Below are positions 14,518 through 21,954 of a DNA stretch of 33,231 nt, in pieces (position 1 is the stretch's first letter; every line of letters starts with the position of its first letter). The DNA lies in assembly GCA_937902805.1 (NCBI GenBank), contig CALEMB010000113.1:1-33231 (forward strand). The letters are read 5' to 3'. The stretch comes from an uncultured Bacteroidales bacterium. GTDB lineage: Bacteria; Bacteroidota; Bacteroidia; Bacteroidales; F082. A program made the position numbers and the translations under genes. The notes beneath the pieces are model-generated. The model saw only the letters and a list, made by a program, of their open reading frames with translations. It made no database searches and was not told the DNA's origin.

Positions 14518-16260
14518 TCAATAGGCTTTGTATTTGTCGCCCGTCTTTTCGATGAGGATGCGATAGTAGTCGTCGCTGTATTTCGGGTGTTTGCTGTTGA
14601 TAGGCACATATTTCTGACCTTCAATAGGTTCTCCAGGCGTGTTGAGGTTGCCGTCGACATACTTCATAAACAGCTCATGATAGAGTTGTTGCCATGACTT
14701 GACGAGTTTAGTGGCGGTTTTGCTGGAGAACTGGGTGAGTTCCCTGATTTGGGCATCTCTGCCCTTGATGGTGTTGACGTACTCATCCAATGCGGGGACT
14801 TCCTTCTCCACCCAAGCCGTTTCAAGTTCGCGCTGACGCTGACGGATTTCGGGATGGATGTAGTCGTACTTGGTATAGGCCCAGTTGCTCATCTGATTGA
14901 AGGTCCAGAAGGCTGAGGTCTCCGACCACTCGCTCATCGAACCATTGCCTTCACGGAAGCACTCGGGGATTTCGGTCATGCAGCTGTACATGGGGCAATA
15001 GACGGTGTTGTCGGTGTCGTCGACGCCAAACCAAATGATGCCACCGATGGGCCAATCCCATTTGCCACGGCTCTGGGCGACGAAGCTGAAGCCCGTCTGC
15101 TGGGTGGCGGTGGTGCGCTCATGGATGTAATGCACGCCATCGACTTCCCAGTCCATGGGACGCCAGCGGTAAGGGCAGTGGAACGGGCCTGCACCCACGT
15201 CTTGCGACATGTCGAGGTCGGTGCCTTCGAGGTGGTCGCGCATGAAGTCCATCATGTCTAAAACGCTGACTTTCTTGTTGGGCAGCACCCACAGAGGCAT
15301 GCGGTTGGTTGGGAAATTTTCAGGAGTCTGGCACATGCCAGCAGTATAAGGCTTCGCACGTTTGATGTCACGGCCCGTAGCATAGCCCCAATACTGGTCC
15401 ATACCATCGGTCACCTTGTTGAACATGGCCCACACGCGCAGGTCGCAGAAGCGTGCGCCGTCGAAGGTGACGGGGTTGTAGACATCGGAGAACGAGAACT
15501 TCTCATCAGAACCATTGTAGAGCTTCATGTCCTTGGCGAAGCTGATGACATCGTCGGCATAGACACAGTCGATGCTCGGGTCTTTCAGGAGTTTGTCGAT
15601 ATTCTTGAAGGTGATGCTGGTCTTGCATTTCTTGGTAGCCAGCGGGAAAGTGGTGATGCGGGCCTGGTTGGCGTGGCCGCTCACATAGCCATTGGGGATG
15701 CGGCGGGCCACCCACACAGCACCTTTGTTGGCCTTGCCCTTGCCAATCATTTCAAGGATCCACACCTCTTCGGTGTCGCAGATGCTGAACGACTCGCCCT
15801 CGCTGACGTAGCCGTAGTTGGCCACCAGCTCGCCCATGCACTTGATGGCTTCGCGGGCGGTCTTGGCGCGCTGCAGGGTGATGTAAATCAGGCTACCGTA
15901 ATCGATGATGCCTTGGCCTTCCCAGAGACATTCGAGGCCGCCGTATGTCGTCTCGCCGATAGCCAACTGGTATTCGTTCATGTTGCCGACAACGTTATAG
16001 GTATGCGCCACTTCGGGGATTTGGCCGCGATACATGCCACCGTCCCAGTCATACACGTCGCGCATGGCACCTTCAGGCCAGTCAGTAGCGGGATAGTGGT
16101 AAAGCTCGCCATAAAGCACATGGCTGTCCGCAGCATAGGAAATCATGCAGGAGCCATCCGTAGAGGCACCCTTGGTAATCAAGAAATTAGTGCAGGCATT
16201 GGCCTTCCCGAAGGAAAAAACGAGAACCAAAGCCAGAATTGCAGTGAATACTTTTTTCAT
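14518..16260 (-). CDS. Secreted C69-family dipeptidase
   Basis: This N-terminal-nucleophile peptidase of the PepD type is 580 residues long. A signal peptide (MKKVFTAILALVLVFSFGKANA) ends exactly before Cys23 of CTNFLITKGASTDGS. Removing it exposes the Cys as N-terminal nucleophile, which is how this family matures. Other family blocks are YNVVGNMNEYQLAIGETTYGG, the D-rich FSICDTEEVWILEMIGKG and WVARRIPNGYVSGHANQARI. It should cleave dipeptides or release residues in the periplasm or outside the cell, in keeping with the S46 peptidase further along. A minus-strand TATCTTTG box lies about 38 bases upstream of the start. Confidence 0.93.
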   Translation of the reverse strand: MKKVFTAILALVLVFSFGKANACTNFLITKGASTDGSCMISYAADSHVLYGELYHYPATDWPEGAMRDVYDWDGGMYRGQIPEVAHTYNVVGNMNEYQLAIGETTYGGLECLWEGQGIIDYGSLIYITLQRAKTAREAIKCMGELVANYGYVSEGESFSICDTEEVWILEMIGKGKANKGAVWVARRIPNGYVSGHANQARITTFPLATKKCKTSITFKNIDKLLKDPSIDCVYADDVISFAKDMKLYNGSDEKFSFSDVYNPVTFDGARFCDLRVWAMFNKVTDGMDQYWGYATGRDIKRAKPYTAGMCQTPENFPTNRMPLWVLPNKKVSVLDMMDFMRDHLEGTDLDMSQDVGAGPFHCPYRWRPMDWEVDGVHYIHERTTATQQTGFSFVAQSRGKWDWPIGGIIWFGVDDTDNTVYCPMYSCMTEIPECFREGNGSMSEWSETSAFWTFNQMSNWAYTKYDYIHPEIRQRQRELETAWVEKEVPALDEYVNTIKGRDAQIRELTQFSSKTATKLVKSWQQLYHELFMKYVDGNLNTPGEPIEGQKYVPINSKHPKYSDDYYRILIEKTGDKYKAY

Positions 16261-16298
16261 AGGATATAAACTAATGATGATACTTCTTTTAGAGCCTA

Positions 16299-16306
16299 CA
16301 AAGATA
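16299..16306 (-). promoter_or_regulatory. -7 box (TATCTTTG) of the C69 dipeptidase
   Basis: TATCTTTG on the minus strand lies 38 bases upstream of the dipeptidase ATG. The rest of the 317-base gap up to 16577 holds an inverted repeat (16371-16416) and the phased repeat copy B; I see no further gene there. Confidence 0.5.
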
Positions 16307-16370
16307 GGAAATTGTTTCTTTAGGAAGTGTTGTTTTGCATAATTGTTTTTTGACTATGGCTTATCACGAT

Positions 16371-16416
16371 GACTATGACCGTTTCAACCTCGGTGAAAAT
16401 AGTCATGGTCATAGTC
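16371..16416. repeat. Inverted repeat GACTATGACC / GGTCATAGTC
   Basis: GACTATGACC (16371-16380) and GGTCATAGTC (16407-16416) are exact reverse complements separated by 26 bases. Further partial copies (TGACTATGG at 16351 and AGTCATGG at 16401) surround them. Function unknown; it may act as a terminator-like hairpin or a protein site. Confidence 0.6.
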
Positions 16417-16461
16417 AATAATCATCGTTTATGGATTTTTTAAAAACTTATGAACCAACAC

Positions 16462-16534
16462 TATATCCGACAGCAAACGACAACAAACGACTACTGTCGA
16501 CTACAAACGTTTAATCAACGGCTTAGTCTTGACA
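16462..16534 (+). repeat. 73-bp repeat with four 10-bp phased units, copy B, upstream of the split gene
   Basis: From 16468 this copy reads CGACAGCAAA, CGACAACAAA, CGACTACTGT, CGACTACAAA, then CG, followed by TTCTT-free text ending GCTTAGTCTTGACA. It differs from copy A at three positions (9109/16491, 9113/16495 and 9132/16514). The homology fades after TTGACA, but an AATTTTG box at 16543-16549 aligns with TACTTTG of copy A. Confidence 0.85.
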
Positions 16535-16577
16535 GGGTTTGCAATTTTGCAGCGGAAAACATTATAAACCTACAATC

Positions 16578-16916
16578 ATGGAAACACCTGAATACATTGA
16601 AGGCATACCGACGGAAAAGAAAAGAGTAAAAGAGCGTTTCGAACTCATCAAGTCGTATTATGAGAATCTTTGGAAAGACTTGCAACGAGAAAAAGGCAGC
16701 AATTACATCCATAATAAATTCCTTAACGCTGATGTGTATATTGTAAAAAATGAAAGCGACAAAAAAACTGCTCGTGAGGCTTTACACAATTGGAAATCCA
16801 CCTATGCTGTAAAGCATTTAAAGGAAGTCGTTGAAAACGCGAGTTCTATCGAAGGTCTACCCCTGTTTTCTTCTATCAAAGCTGGTGCCCAAAGGAAAAC
16901 GGTTACAAAAATATGA
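16578..16916 (+). CDS. Unknown protein, 5' part of an apparently split gene
   Basis: The 112 residues start METPEYIEGIPTEKKRVKERF, contain an acidic-basic helical stretch, and then NWKSTYAVKHLKEVVENASSIEGLP. I do not recognise the family with confidence. The pattern of a KHLKEVV helix followed (in the other frame) by a YYQF strand and an N-F-T strand recalls small domains at the ends of large polyvalent proteins of mobile elements, but this is only a resemblance. The frame ends at TGA 16916, and the next frame begins at ATG 16913 inside the ATGA. The natural continuation GYKNMILLYYQFENEQF lies in that frame, which suggests a frameshift. The phased repeat lies directly upstream. Confidence 0.6.
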   Translation: METPEYIEGIPTEKKRVKERFELIKSYYENLWKDLQREKGSNYIHNKFLNADVYIVKNESDKKTAREALHNWKSTYAVKHLKEVVENASSIEGLPLFSSIKAGAQRKTVTKI

Positions 16917-17047
16917 TTCTTTTGTATTATCAATTTGAGAATGAGCAATTTGACTACATGAATTTCACCGCTAAACTAACCATTGGAGTAACTGCGTCAC
17001 AAAAACATATTCAATATAGCGTCAATAAAGTCGAGGTGACAAAATAA
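16913..17047 (+). CDS. Small ORF, likely 3' part of the split gene
   Basis: Too short for usual thresholds: 44 residues, MILLYYQFENEQFDYMNFTAKL... ending NKVEVTK. It overlaps the preceding stop by four bases (ATGA). It has good coding character: alternating strands and no in-frame stops upstream for many codons (reading back gives PKENGYKN before the M). It could be translated through coupling, but it is more simply read as the C-terminal strands of the preceding domain after a one-base shift. Confidence 0.45.
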   Translation: MILLYYQFENEQFDYMNFTAKLTIGVTASQKHIQYSVNKVEVTK

Positions 17048-17048
17048 A

Positions 17049-17111
17049 AATCTGACCAAGTTTCACAGTACCTCGCTTTCGTTTGGACCGACCATGGTCA
17101 GATTGGTTTTT
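17049..17111 (+). terminator. Hairpin AATCTGACCA ... TGGTCAGATT followed by a T run
   Basis: AATCTGACCA (17049-17058) and TGGTCAGATT (17095-17104) are perfect complements, separated by 36 bases, and TTTTT follows at 17107-17111. Within it GACCATGGTC (17090-17099) is a separate perfect palindrome that competes for the same bases. It starts 2 bases after the small ORF stop, so a terminator is the simplest reading. Confidence 0.5.
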
Positions 17112-17250
17112 CACCGCACTTACATTACCTCTTGTATAATGCATTTGGAATGTGTACGGTTTCTGCCTGCAAAAATACAACAAAAACTAAAACCCCACCA
17201 CAAAAATGAAAAATATTCCTTATTTTAGCCAATTAAACACAATTGAAAGC

Positions 17251-19770
17251 ATGGCGCAGCAAACTATTGTCAACCAGAAACTTGAGTTCGTCGAGGAGCT
17301 GGTACTCTACACCGACGCACACATCTTCCTCACGGGAAAAGCGGGCACGGGAAAGACCACCTTCTTGAAGAACCTGCCGCTGAAGACCTACAAACGCATG
17401 GTCGTGGTGGCACCCACGGGCGTGGCGGCCATCAATGCGGGAGGACAGACCATCCACTCGTTTTTCCAGCTGCCTTTCGGGCCGCAACTGCCTGAAAATG
17501 CCCTTAAAAAAACCGCTTTTCCTCCCATAGATTCCCGAGGGAATGACATGGCAGGAAAAGCTAAGTCATTAGCTGCACAACTTCAAAAACTCAACAAAAA
17601 GAAAATCAACTTGATGCGCAGCCTCGACCTGCTCATCATCGACGAGATCAGCATGGTGCGCGCCGATGTCTTGGATGCCATTGATGCCGTGCTGCGTCGC
17701 GTGCGTCGTTCGCAAAAACCCTTTGGCGGGCTTCAACTACTGATGATTGGCGATGTGCACCAGCTTGCACCCGTGGCCAAGCCCGAGGAATGGGAGGTGC
17801 TGTCGCCGTATTACGACACGCCCTACTTCTTCGGCAGCCAAGTGCTGAAAAAGACCCCCTACGTCTGCGTGGAGCTGGAGCACATCTACCGCCAACACGA
17901 CGCCGACTTCATCACCTTGTTAAACAAAGTCCGCAACAACCAGATGGATGCCGATTGTGTGCGCCTGCTCAACAGCCGCTTCAAGCCCAACTTCATCGCC
18001 CACGATAGCGAAGGCTATATCACCCTAACCACCCATAACTATCAAGCCGACCAAATCAACGAGACGAAGCTGGAGGCCATTGAAGCAAAACCTTTGGTTT
18101 TCAATGCCGTGGTGCGCGGCATCTTCCCCGAAAACACCTACCCAACCAAGGAAGATTTGGTGCTGAAATTCGGTGCACAGGTGATGTTCGTCAAAAATGA
18201 CCCCACCCCTGAAAAGGCTTTTTATAATGGCAAAATCGGGAGGCTGGTCGGCTATGACGAGAAAGAAGGCACCGTCACCGTCGAAAGCGAGGGCGAGCGC
18301 ATCGTTGTGCCCAAACTGACTTGGCAAAACATGGAGTACGCCATCAACGCCGAGAACCAAGACATCGAGGAAAAGGAAATCGGCAGCTTCACCCAGATTC
18401 CGCTGCGTTTGGCTTGGGCCGTCACCATCCACAAGAGCCAAGGCCTGACTTTCGACAAGGTCATCGTCGATGCGGGACAAGCCTTCGCCCATGGACAGGT
18501 GTATGTCGCCTTGAGTCGCTGCACCTCGCTCGAAGGCCTCGTGCTTAAGACACCCATCGCCTCCAATGCCTTGGTTAACGACTTCTCCGTCAACCAGTTT
18601 GTCGATGCACTGCCCGAGAGGGAACCCACGCAAGAGAAAGTCGACCAGTTGCGCCACGACTACGAGTTGGAGACTATGCTCGAACTCATCAGTTTTGAAG
18701 GCATCTACAAAGACTTCGGCAAGCTGATGAAGGTCATCTACGACAACGACACCCTCTTTGAACGCTCGTTGATTCAAGACCTCTCGCAGCGGCGCAACCG
18801 CATCTTTGAGGAGTTATGCCAAATCGGAAATAAGTTTGAGAGCCAGATACAGAAGCTTCACTCGCAAGCCCCTTCGTGCGAACAAAACCCACTTTTGCAG
18901 GAGCGACTGATAAAAGGCGTTGCCTACTTCGATGAGCATCTGAAGGCCATTGCCACTGGACTCTTCAACCTGCCCTTTAAGACCGACAACCAAGCCGTCA
19001 ACGACCAACTCACCGAAGCATTAAAACAACTCAAGGAAGACATCTATCTGAAAGGCTGCTGTTTGGAAGCCTGCAAAAACGGCTTCACAGTCAAGGAATA
19101 CCAAAAGACCAAGTCGGTGAAGGTAATTGAGGTGGAGAAGAGTGGTAAGAAGAAGGTGGAGATTAAGTTTGAGCCGAGCAAAAATGGCGGTCTTTACTCC
19201 ATTTTACTGTCGTGGCGCGCTGCGCGAGCCGAAGCCGACGATGTGCCGGCTTCCAACATTGCGCCTATCAGAACTTTGAAAGCCATAGCCGAGACCAGAC
19301 CCGTCACCCTTTCCGAATTGCGGAAAGTCGAAGGTATGGGGCCAAAACGCATCAGGAACTACGGCGCTGAAATCATCGACATCGTGCTGAGGCATTTGGG
19401 GCAAGATCCTGAAAAGGCGGATATAGGTGATTTGGCAAAAGTTCCCCAAAAAAGAACCAATGGAGCCACTTATTTCCAAACTAAAGAAATGGCGGAGCAA
19501 GGCATGAGTGCTGAAGCCATCGCCAAAGCCAGAGGGCTATCCGAGTCAACTATTTTTAGTCATCTTACTTATTGGGTGGAACAAGGTTCTTTCCCTGCCT
19601 CAAGATTTGTTTCAAGCGAGAAGAAGGCCGAAATCCGCGACTACTTTGAGTCGACTGGAGATCCAAAAATCACCACGGCACGGGATGTTTTGGGCGACGA
19701 CTACCAATACTATGAGATACGCATGGTTTTGGCTGAAATGAAACGGGAAGGATACTTCAAAGAACCATGA
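17251..19770 (+). CDS. Pif1-like helicase with HRDC and C-terminal HTH domains
   Basis: This is an SF1B helicase, predicted to unwind DNA 5' to 3'. Its 839 residues carry Walker A GKAGTGKTT at about 27-35, VVVAPTGVAAINAGG, the DEISMVRADVLDAID box at about 130-144, and the late motif WAVTIHKSQGLTFDKVI with GQVYVALSRC. After about 640 comes an HRDC domain (RTLKAIAETRPVTLSELRKVEGMGPKRI), then a C-terminal HTH (AEQGMSAEAIAKARGLSESTIFSHL). I prefer ATG 17251 (MAQQTIVNQKLE) over ATG 17206, since the intervening 45 bases are AT-rich like the spacer. Residues about 88-110 (AFPPIDSRGNDMAGKAKS) look like extra sequence and hold a palindrome at 17531-17544. It precedes the DUF488 pair by about 50 bases. 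Confidence 0.88.
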   Translation: MAQQTIVNQKLEFVEELVLYTDAHIFLTGKAGTGKTTFLKNLPLKTYKRMVVVAPTGVAAINAGGQTIHSFFQLPFGPQLPENALKKTAFPPIDSRGNDMAGKAKSLAAQLQKLNKKKINLMRSLDLLIIDEISMVRADVLDAIDAVLRRVRRSQKPFGGLQLLMIGDVHQLAPVAKPEEWEVLSPYYDTPYFFGSQVLKKTPYVCVELEHIYRQHDADFITLLNKVRNNQMDADCVRLLNSRFKPNFIAHDSEGYITLTTHNYQADQINETKLEAIEAKPLVFNAVVRGIFPENTYPTKEDLVLKFGAQVMFVKNDPTPEKAFYNGKIGRLVGYDEKEGTVTVESEGERIVVPKLTWQNMEYAINAENQDIEEKEIGSFTQIPLRLAWAVTIHKSQGLTFDKVIVDAGQAFAHGQVYVALSRCTSLEGLVLKTPIASNALVNDFSVNQFVDALPEREPTQEKVDQLRHDYELETMLELISFEGIYKDFGKLMKVIYDNDTLFERSLIQDLSQRRNRIFEELCQIGNKFESQIQKLHSQAPSCEQNPLLQERLIKGVAYFDEHLKAIATGLFNLPFKTDNQAVNDQLTEALKQLKEDIYLKGCCLEACKNGFTVKEYQKTKSVKVIEVEKSGKKKVEIKFEPSKNGGLYSILLSWRAARAEADDVPASNIAPIRTLKAIAETRPVTLSELRKVEGMGPKRIRNYGAEIIDIVLRHLGQDPEKADIGDLAKVPQKRTNGATYFQTKEMAEQGMSAEAIAKARGLSESTIFSHLTYWVEQGSFPASRFVSSEKKAEIRDYFESTGDPKITTARDVLGDDYQYYEIRMVLAEMKREGYFKEP
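17531..17544. repeat. REP-like ATTCCC-GA-GGGAAT palindrome inside the helicase gene
   Basis: The context ATAGATTCCCGAGGGAATGAC has a 6-bp stem and 2-base loop. It shares the AGATT...AATG layout with 27944-27962 and with the REP-like palindrome at 6435-6465. It is read in frame and sits in a variable linker of the helicase. Confidence 0.5.
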
Positions 19771-19791
19771 ACTTGATTCCAGTTTTTTTAC

Positions 19792-19799
19792 TATCTTTG
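19792..19799 (+). promoter_or_regulatory. Promoter (TTG...TATCTTTG) of the DUF488 cassette
   Basis: TATCTTTG matches the -7 consensus, and TTGA at 19773 lies 19 bases upstream as a possible -33 element. The DUF488 start follows 22 bases later. The cassette can thus be expressed apart from the helicase. Confidence 0.55.
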
Positions 19800-19821
19800 C
19801 AATCTAAACAATAAATAAGCC

Positions 19822-20454
19822 TTGAAAACCTTGAAATTATATACGGTAGGCCATTCCAATCAGTCGCTGGAGGAGTTTCTTTCGTTGTTGCAACATCACA
19901 ACATCAACTGTATTGTGGATGTCAGGAGCGTGCCTGTAAGCAAGTATGCGCCACAATTCAACGAGGAGAACCTGAAATATTTCCTGAAGTCAAACGACAT
20001 CCAATATCTGCCTTTTGGCGATGAATTTGGTGCCAGGCGTACCGACTGCATTGATGATGGCGGTCAAGTGAATTTTGAGATGGCAGTTACAACACCTCTA
20101 TTCCAACAAGGTGCGGAAAGGCTGAAAAAAGGCTTGGACAAAGGCTTCAACATCGCTTTGATGTGCTCGGAGGCCGACCCTTTGGAATGCCATCGTTTCT
20201 CATTGGTTTCCAGATATTTCCATAATCAAGGAATAGAGGTCCTTCACATTTTGAAAGACGCAAATTTGGCCACCCAACGTGAAGTGGAAAAAAGGATGGT
20301 GGACGAATTTCTCCATTCAAGAAAATTCCATCTTGCCGAAATAGACGAACTGTTTGGAACCTATACCGCCGAAGACCAGTTGGCGGATGCCTACAGATTG
20401 AAAAACAAGGAAATAGGTTATAAACCAGCATTACAAATGGAAGGAAACTATTGA
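19822..20454 (+). CDS. DUF488-family protein, first copy
   Basis: The 210 residues start (via a TTG codon) MKTLKLYTVGHSNQSLEEFLSLLQ. The family signatures are YTVGHSN, IVDVRSVPVSKYAPQFN and, near 115-123, CSEADPLECHR, whose Cys and His are thought to be functionally important. No in-frame ATG exists before residue 75, so TTG is the only start that preserves the N-terminal motif. The biochemical role of DUF488 is unknown. The C-terminal extension (VEKRMVDEFLHSRKFHLAEI to KNKEIGYKPALQ) is absent from its shorter neighbour. The stop is one base before the next start. Confidence 0.85.
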   Translation: MKTLKLYTVGHSNQSLEEFLSLLQHHNINCIVDVRSVPVSKYAPQFNEENLKYFLKSNDIQYLPFGDEFGARRTDCIDDGGQVNFEMAVTTPLFQQGAERLKKGLDKGFNIALMCSEADPLECHRFSLVSRYFHNQGIEVLHILKDANLATQREVEKRMVDEFLHSRKFHLAEIDELFGTYTAEDQLADAYRLKNKEIGYKPALQMEGNY

Positions 20455-20455
20455 C

Positions 20456-20899
20456 ATGATTACTCTATATACTATAGGATTTACAAAGAAAAGTGCCGAA
20501 CAATTCTTCGGCTTGCTACGCAACAACGGCGTGAAGCAACTCGTCGACGTTCGCATCAACAATACCAGTCAATTGGCTGGCTTCGCCAAAGGAAAGGATT
20601 TGGAATTTTTCACAAACGAAATTTGCCACATTCCTTACAAACATATCGTCGACTTTGCGCCCACCAAAGAGCTTCTTGACCACTGGCATAAGAATGAAGT
20701 GACCTGGACTGAGTATGTGGAAATCTACACCAAAATGCTAAAAGACAGGGAAATTGTCAAAAAATATGGAGTTAAGTCGTTCGACGGTGCCTGTTTTCTC
20801 TGTAGCGAAGACACCCCCGAGCAATGCCATCGTCGCTTGTTAGCTGAATACCTGCAAGAACACAGCAAAGAGAAAGTTCGTATTGTCCATTTAATTTAA
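20456..20899 (+). CDS. DUF488-family protein, second copy
   Basis: The 147 residues have the same core as the preceding gene: LYTIGFTKKSAEQFFGLLRNNGVKQLVDVRINNTSQLAGF, and CFLCSEDTPEQCHRRLLAEYL near 115. It is a compact single-domain DUF488 member with no extension. It starts one base after the preceding stop and ends five bases before the dual-OB gene, so all three are almost certainly one transcript. Two diverged DUF488 proteins side by side suggests a hetero-complex or division of labour; that is inference. Confidence 0.85.
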   Translation: MITLYTIGFTKKSAEQFFGLLRNNGVKQLVDVRINNTSQLAGFAKGKDLEFFTNEICHIPYKHIVDFAPTKELLDHWHKNEVTWTEYVEIYTKMLKDREIVKKYGVKSFDGACFLCSEDTPEQCHRRLLAEYLQEHSKEKVRIVHLI

Positions 20900-20904
20900 A
20901 GGCC

Positions 20905-21921
20905 ATGGATAAGCATTTCATTTGTTTGGCCAATTCCTATAAACATGGAGGCAGATGCATCGCTGGCATTGAAGTCGTTCCGCAATCCGACGGCAGTCTT
21001 ACTATTGTCCGTCATGACGATAGCCGACCGCGATGGATACGACCGGTTTCGATGTCTGCCAACGGTGAAATTCCTAACCACTTGGCTGAGAGCTTCAAGA
21101 TTTTCTCCTTGGTCAAACTCACCGAGGTTGAACCTTGTCCCCACAAGGCACATACAGAAGACGTGCATTGTTCGCGGATGGAAATTAGTCCTTTCGAACT
21201 CCTTCCAACAAAAGCATTCTTAAATCAACTCCTTGACACCCAACATCAAGCTGTCTTTTATTACAGGGGAAAAGCTATTCCAGCTACCATCATTGACCGA
21301 CTCGATTATTCTTTAATGCTGATTCAGCCAGAAAATGTCAGCGCCTATTGTGATGAGGAAAGGAAAAACTCAAAATATCGAATGAAATTCACCTATTCTG
21401 ATTCGAACTACGACTTCCCCATCACCGATCCGGTTTTCTTGGAGCAATTCAAGAAAAACCCAGAGAAATACGATGATTTGGACGGAGTATATTTGGTGCT
21501 CTCGCTCGGCTTGGAGTTTGAAGGGTTCCATTTCAAATTGGTGGCCACGGTGGTGTTCCCGAAAGATTTGGATGTATTTGAAAAACCTCAAACTCCAATT
21601 GCGTACAACCAGTCCTATATGGAACAGCAAAAGTTGCTTTACACCAATGCTTACGCCAAGTGGACACCCGAAGATGATTCTGAACTTCTGAAATTATCAG
21701 GCAAAGGGTTGTCAATTAAAGAACTGACAAAAATATTTGAACGAAACGAAGGAGCCATCCGTTCTCGTATCAAGAAACTAACAATGGACCCACAAGAAAA
21801 CGAGAAGGGGTTCGATAGCGATGAAGAAATCTTAGCCCATTTGATAGAATTAAAGAAAGATATTGAAGAACAAATTGAGGTTCTTCGCGAAAAAATCAAT
21901 TTGAAACACTCAATTCAATAG
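20905..21921 (+). CDS. Dual-OB-like protein with C-terminal Myb/SANT-like helix-turn-helix
   Basis: The 338 residues begin KHFICLANSYKHGGRCIAGIE, which matches, from memory, the start of 'dual OB domain-containing' proteins that neighbour DUF488 genes. The first about 130 residues are strand-rich (RPRWIRPVS, FSLVKLTEVEPCPHKAHTEDVH), as expected of OB folds. Around 245-300 comes a compact helical unit, KWTPEDDSELLKLSGKGLSIKELTKIFERNEGAIRSRIKKL, in the style of a Myb/SANT or recombinase-type DNA-binding HTH, and a final coiled coil (ELKKDIEEQIEVLREKINLK). The whole looks like a nucleic-acid-binding partner of the DUF488 pair. No enzymatic motif is visible. Confidence 0.75.
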   Translation: MDKHFICLANSYKHGGRCIAGIEVVPQSDGSLTIVRHDDSRPRWIRPVSMSANGEIPNHLAESFKIFSLVKLTEVEPCPHKAHTEDVHCSRMEISPFELLPTKAFLNQLLDTQHQAVFYYRGKAIPATIIDRLDYSLMLIQPENVSAYCDEERKNSKYRMKFTYSDSNYDFPITDPVFLEQFKKNPEKYDDLDGVYLVLSLGLEFEGFHFKLVATVVFPKDLDVFEKPQTPIAYNQSYMEQQKLLYTNAYAKWTPEDDSELLKLSGKGLSIKELTKIFERNEGAIRSRIKKLTMDPQENEKGFDSDEEILAHLIELKKDIEEQIEVLREKINLKHSIQ

Positions 21922-21954
21922 GAATTTTATTTTTCACCACAAAATCAAACCATA

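Noticed and set aside
13470..14555. Long open frame (361 codons) on the plus strand, antisense to aspS
   Set aside because: The product is His/Val-rich shadow sequence; aspS on the other strand carries all class II motifs.
16890..16916. Programmed -1 frameshift site in the split gene
   Set aside because: No X XXY YYZ heptamer fits the reading frame at the junction; simple frameshift or coupled ORFs explain it better.
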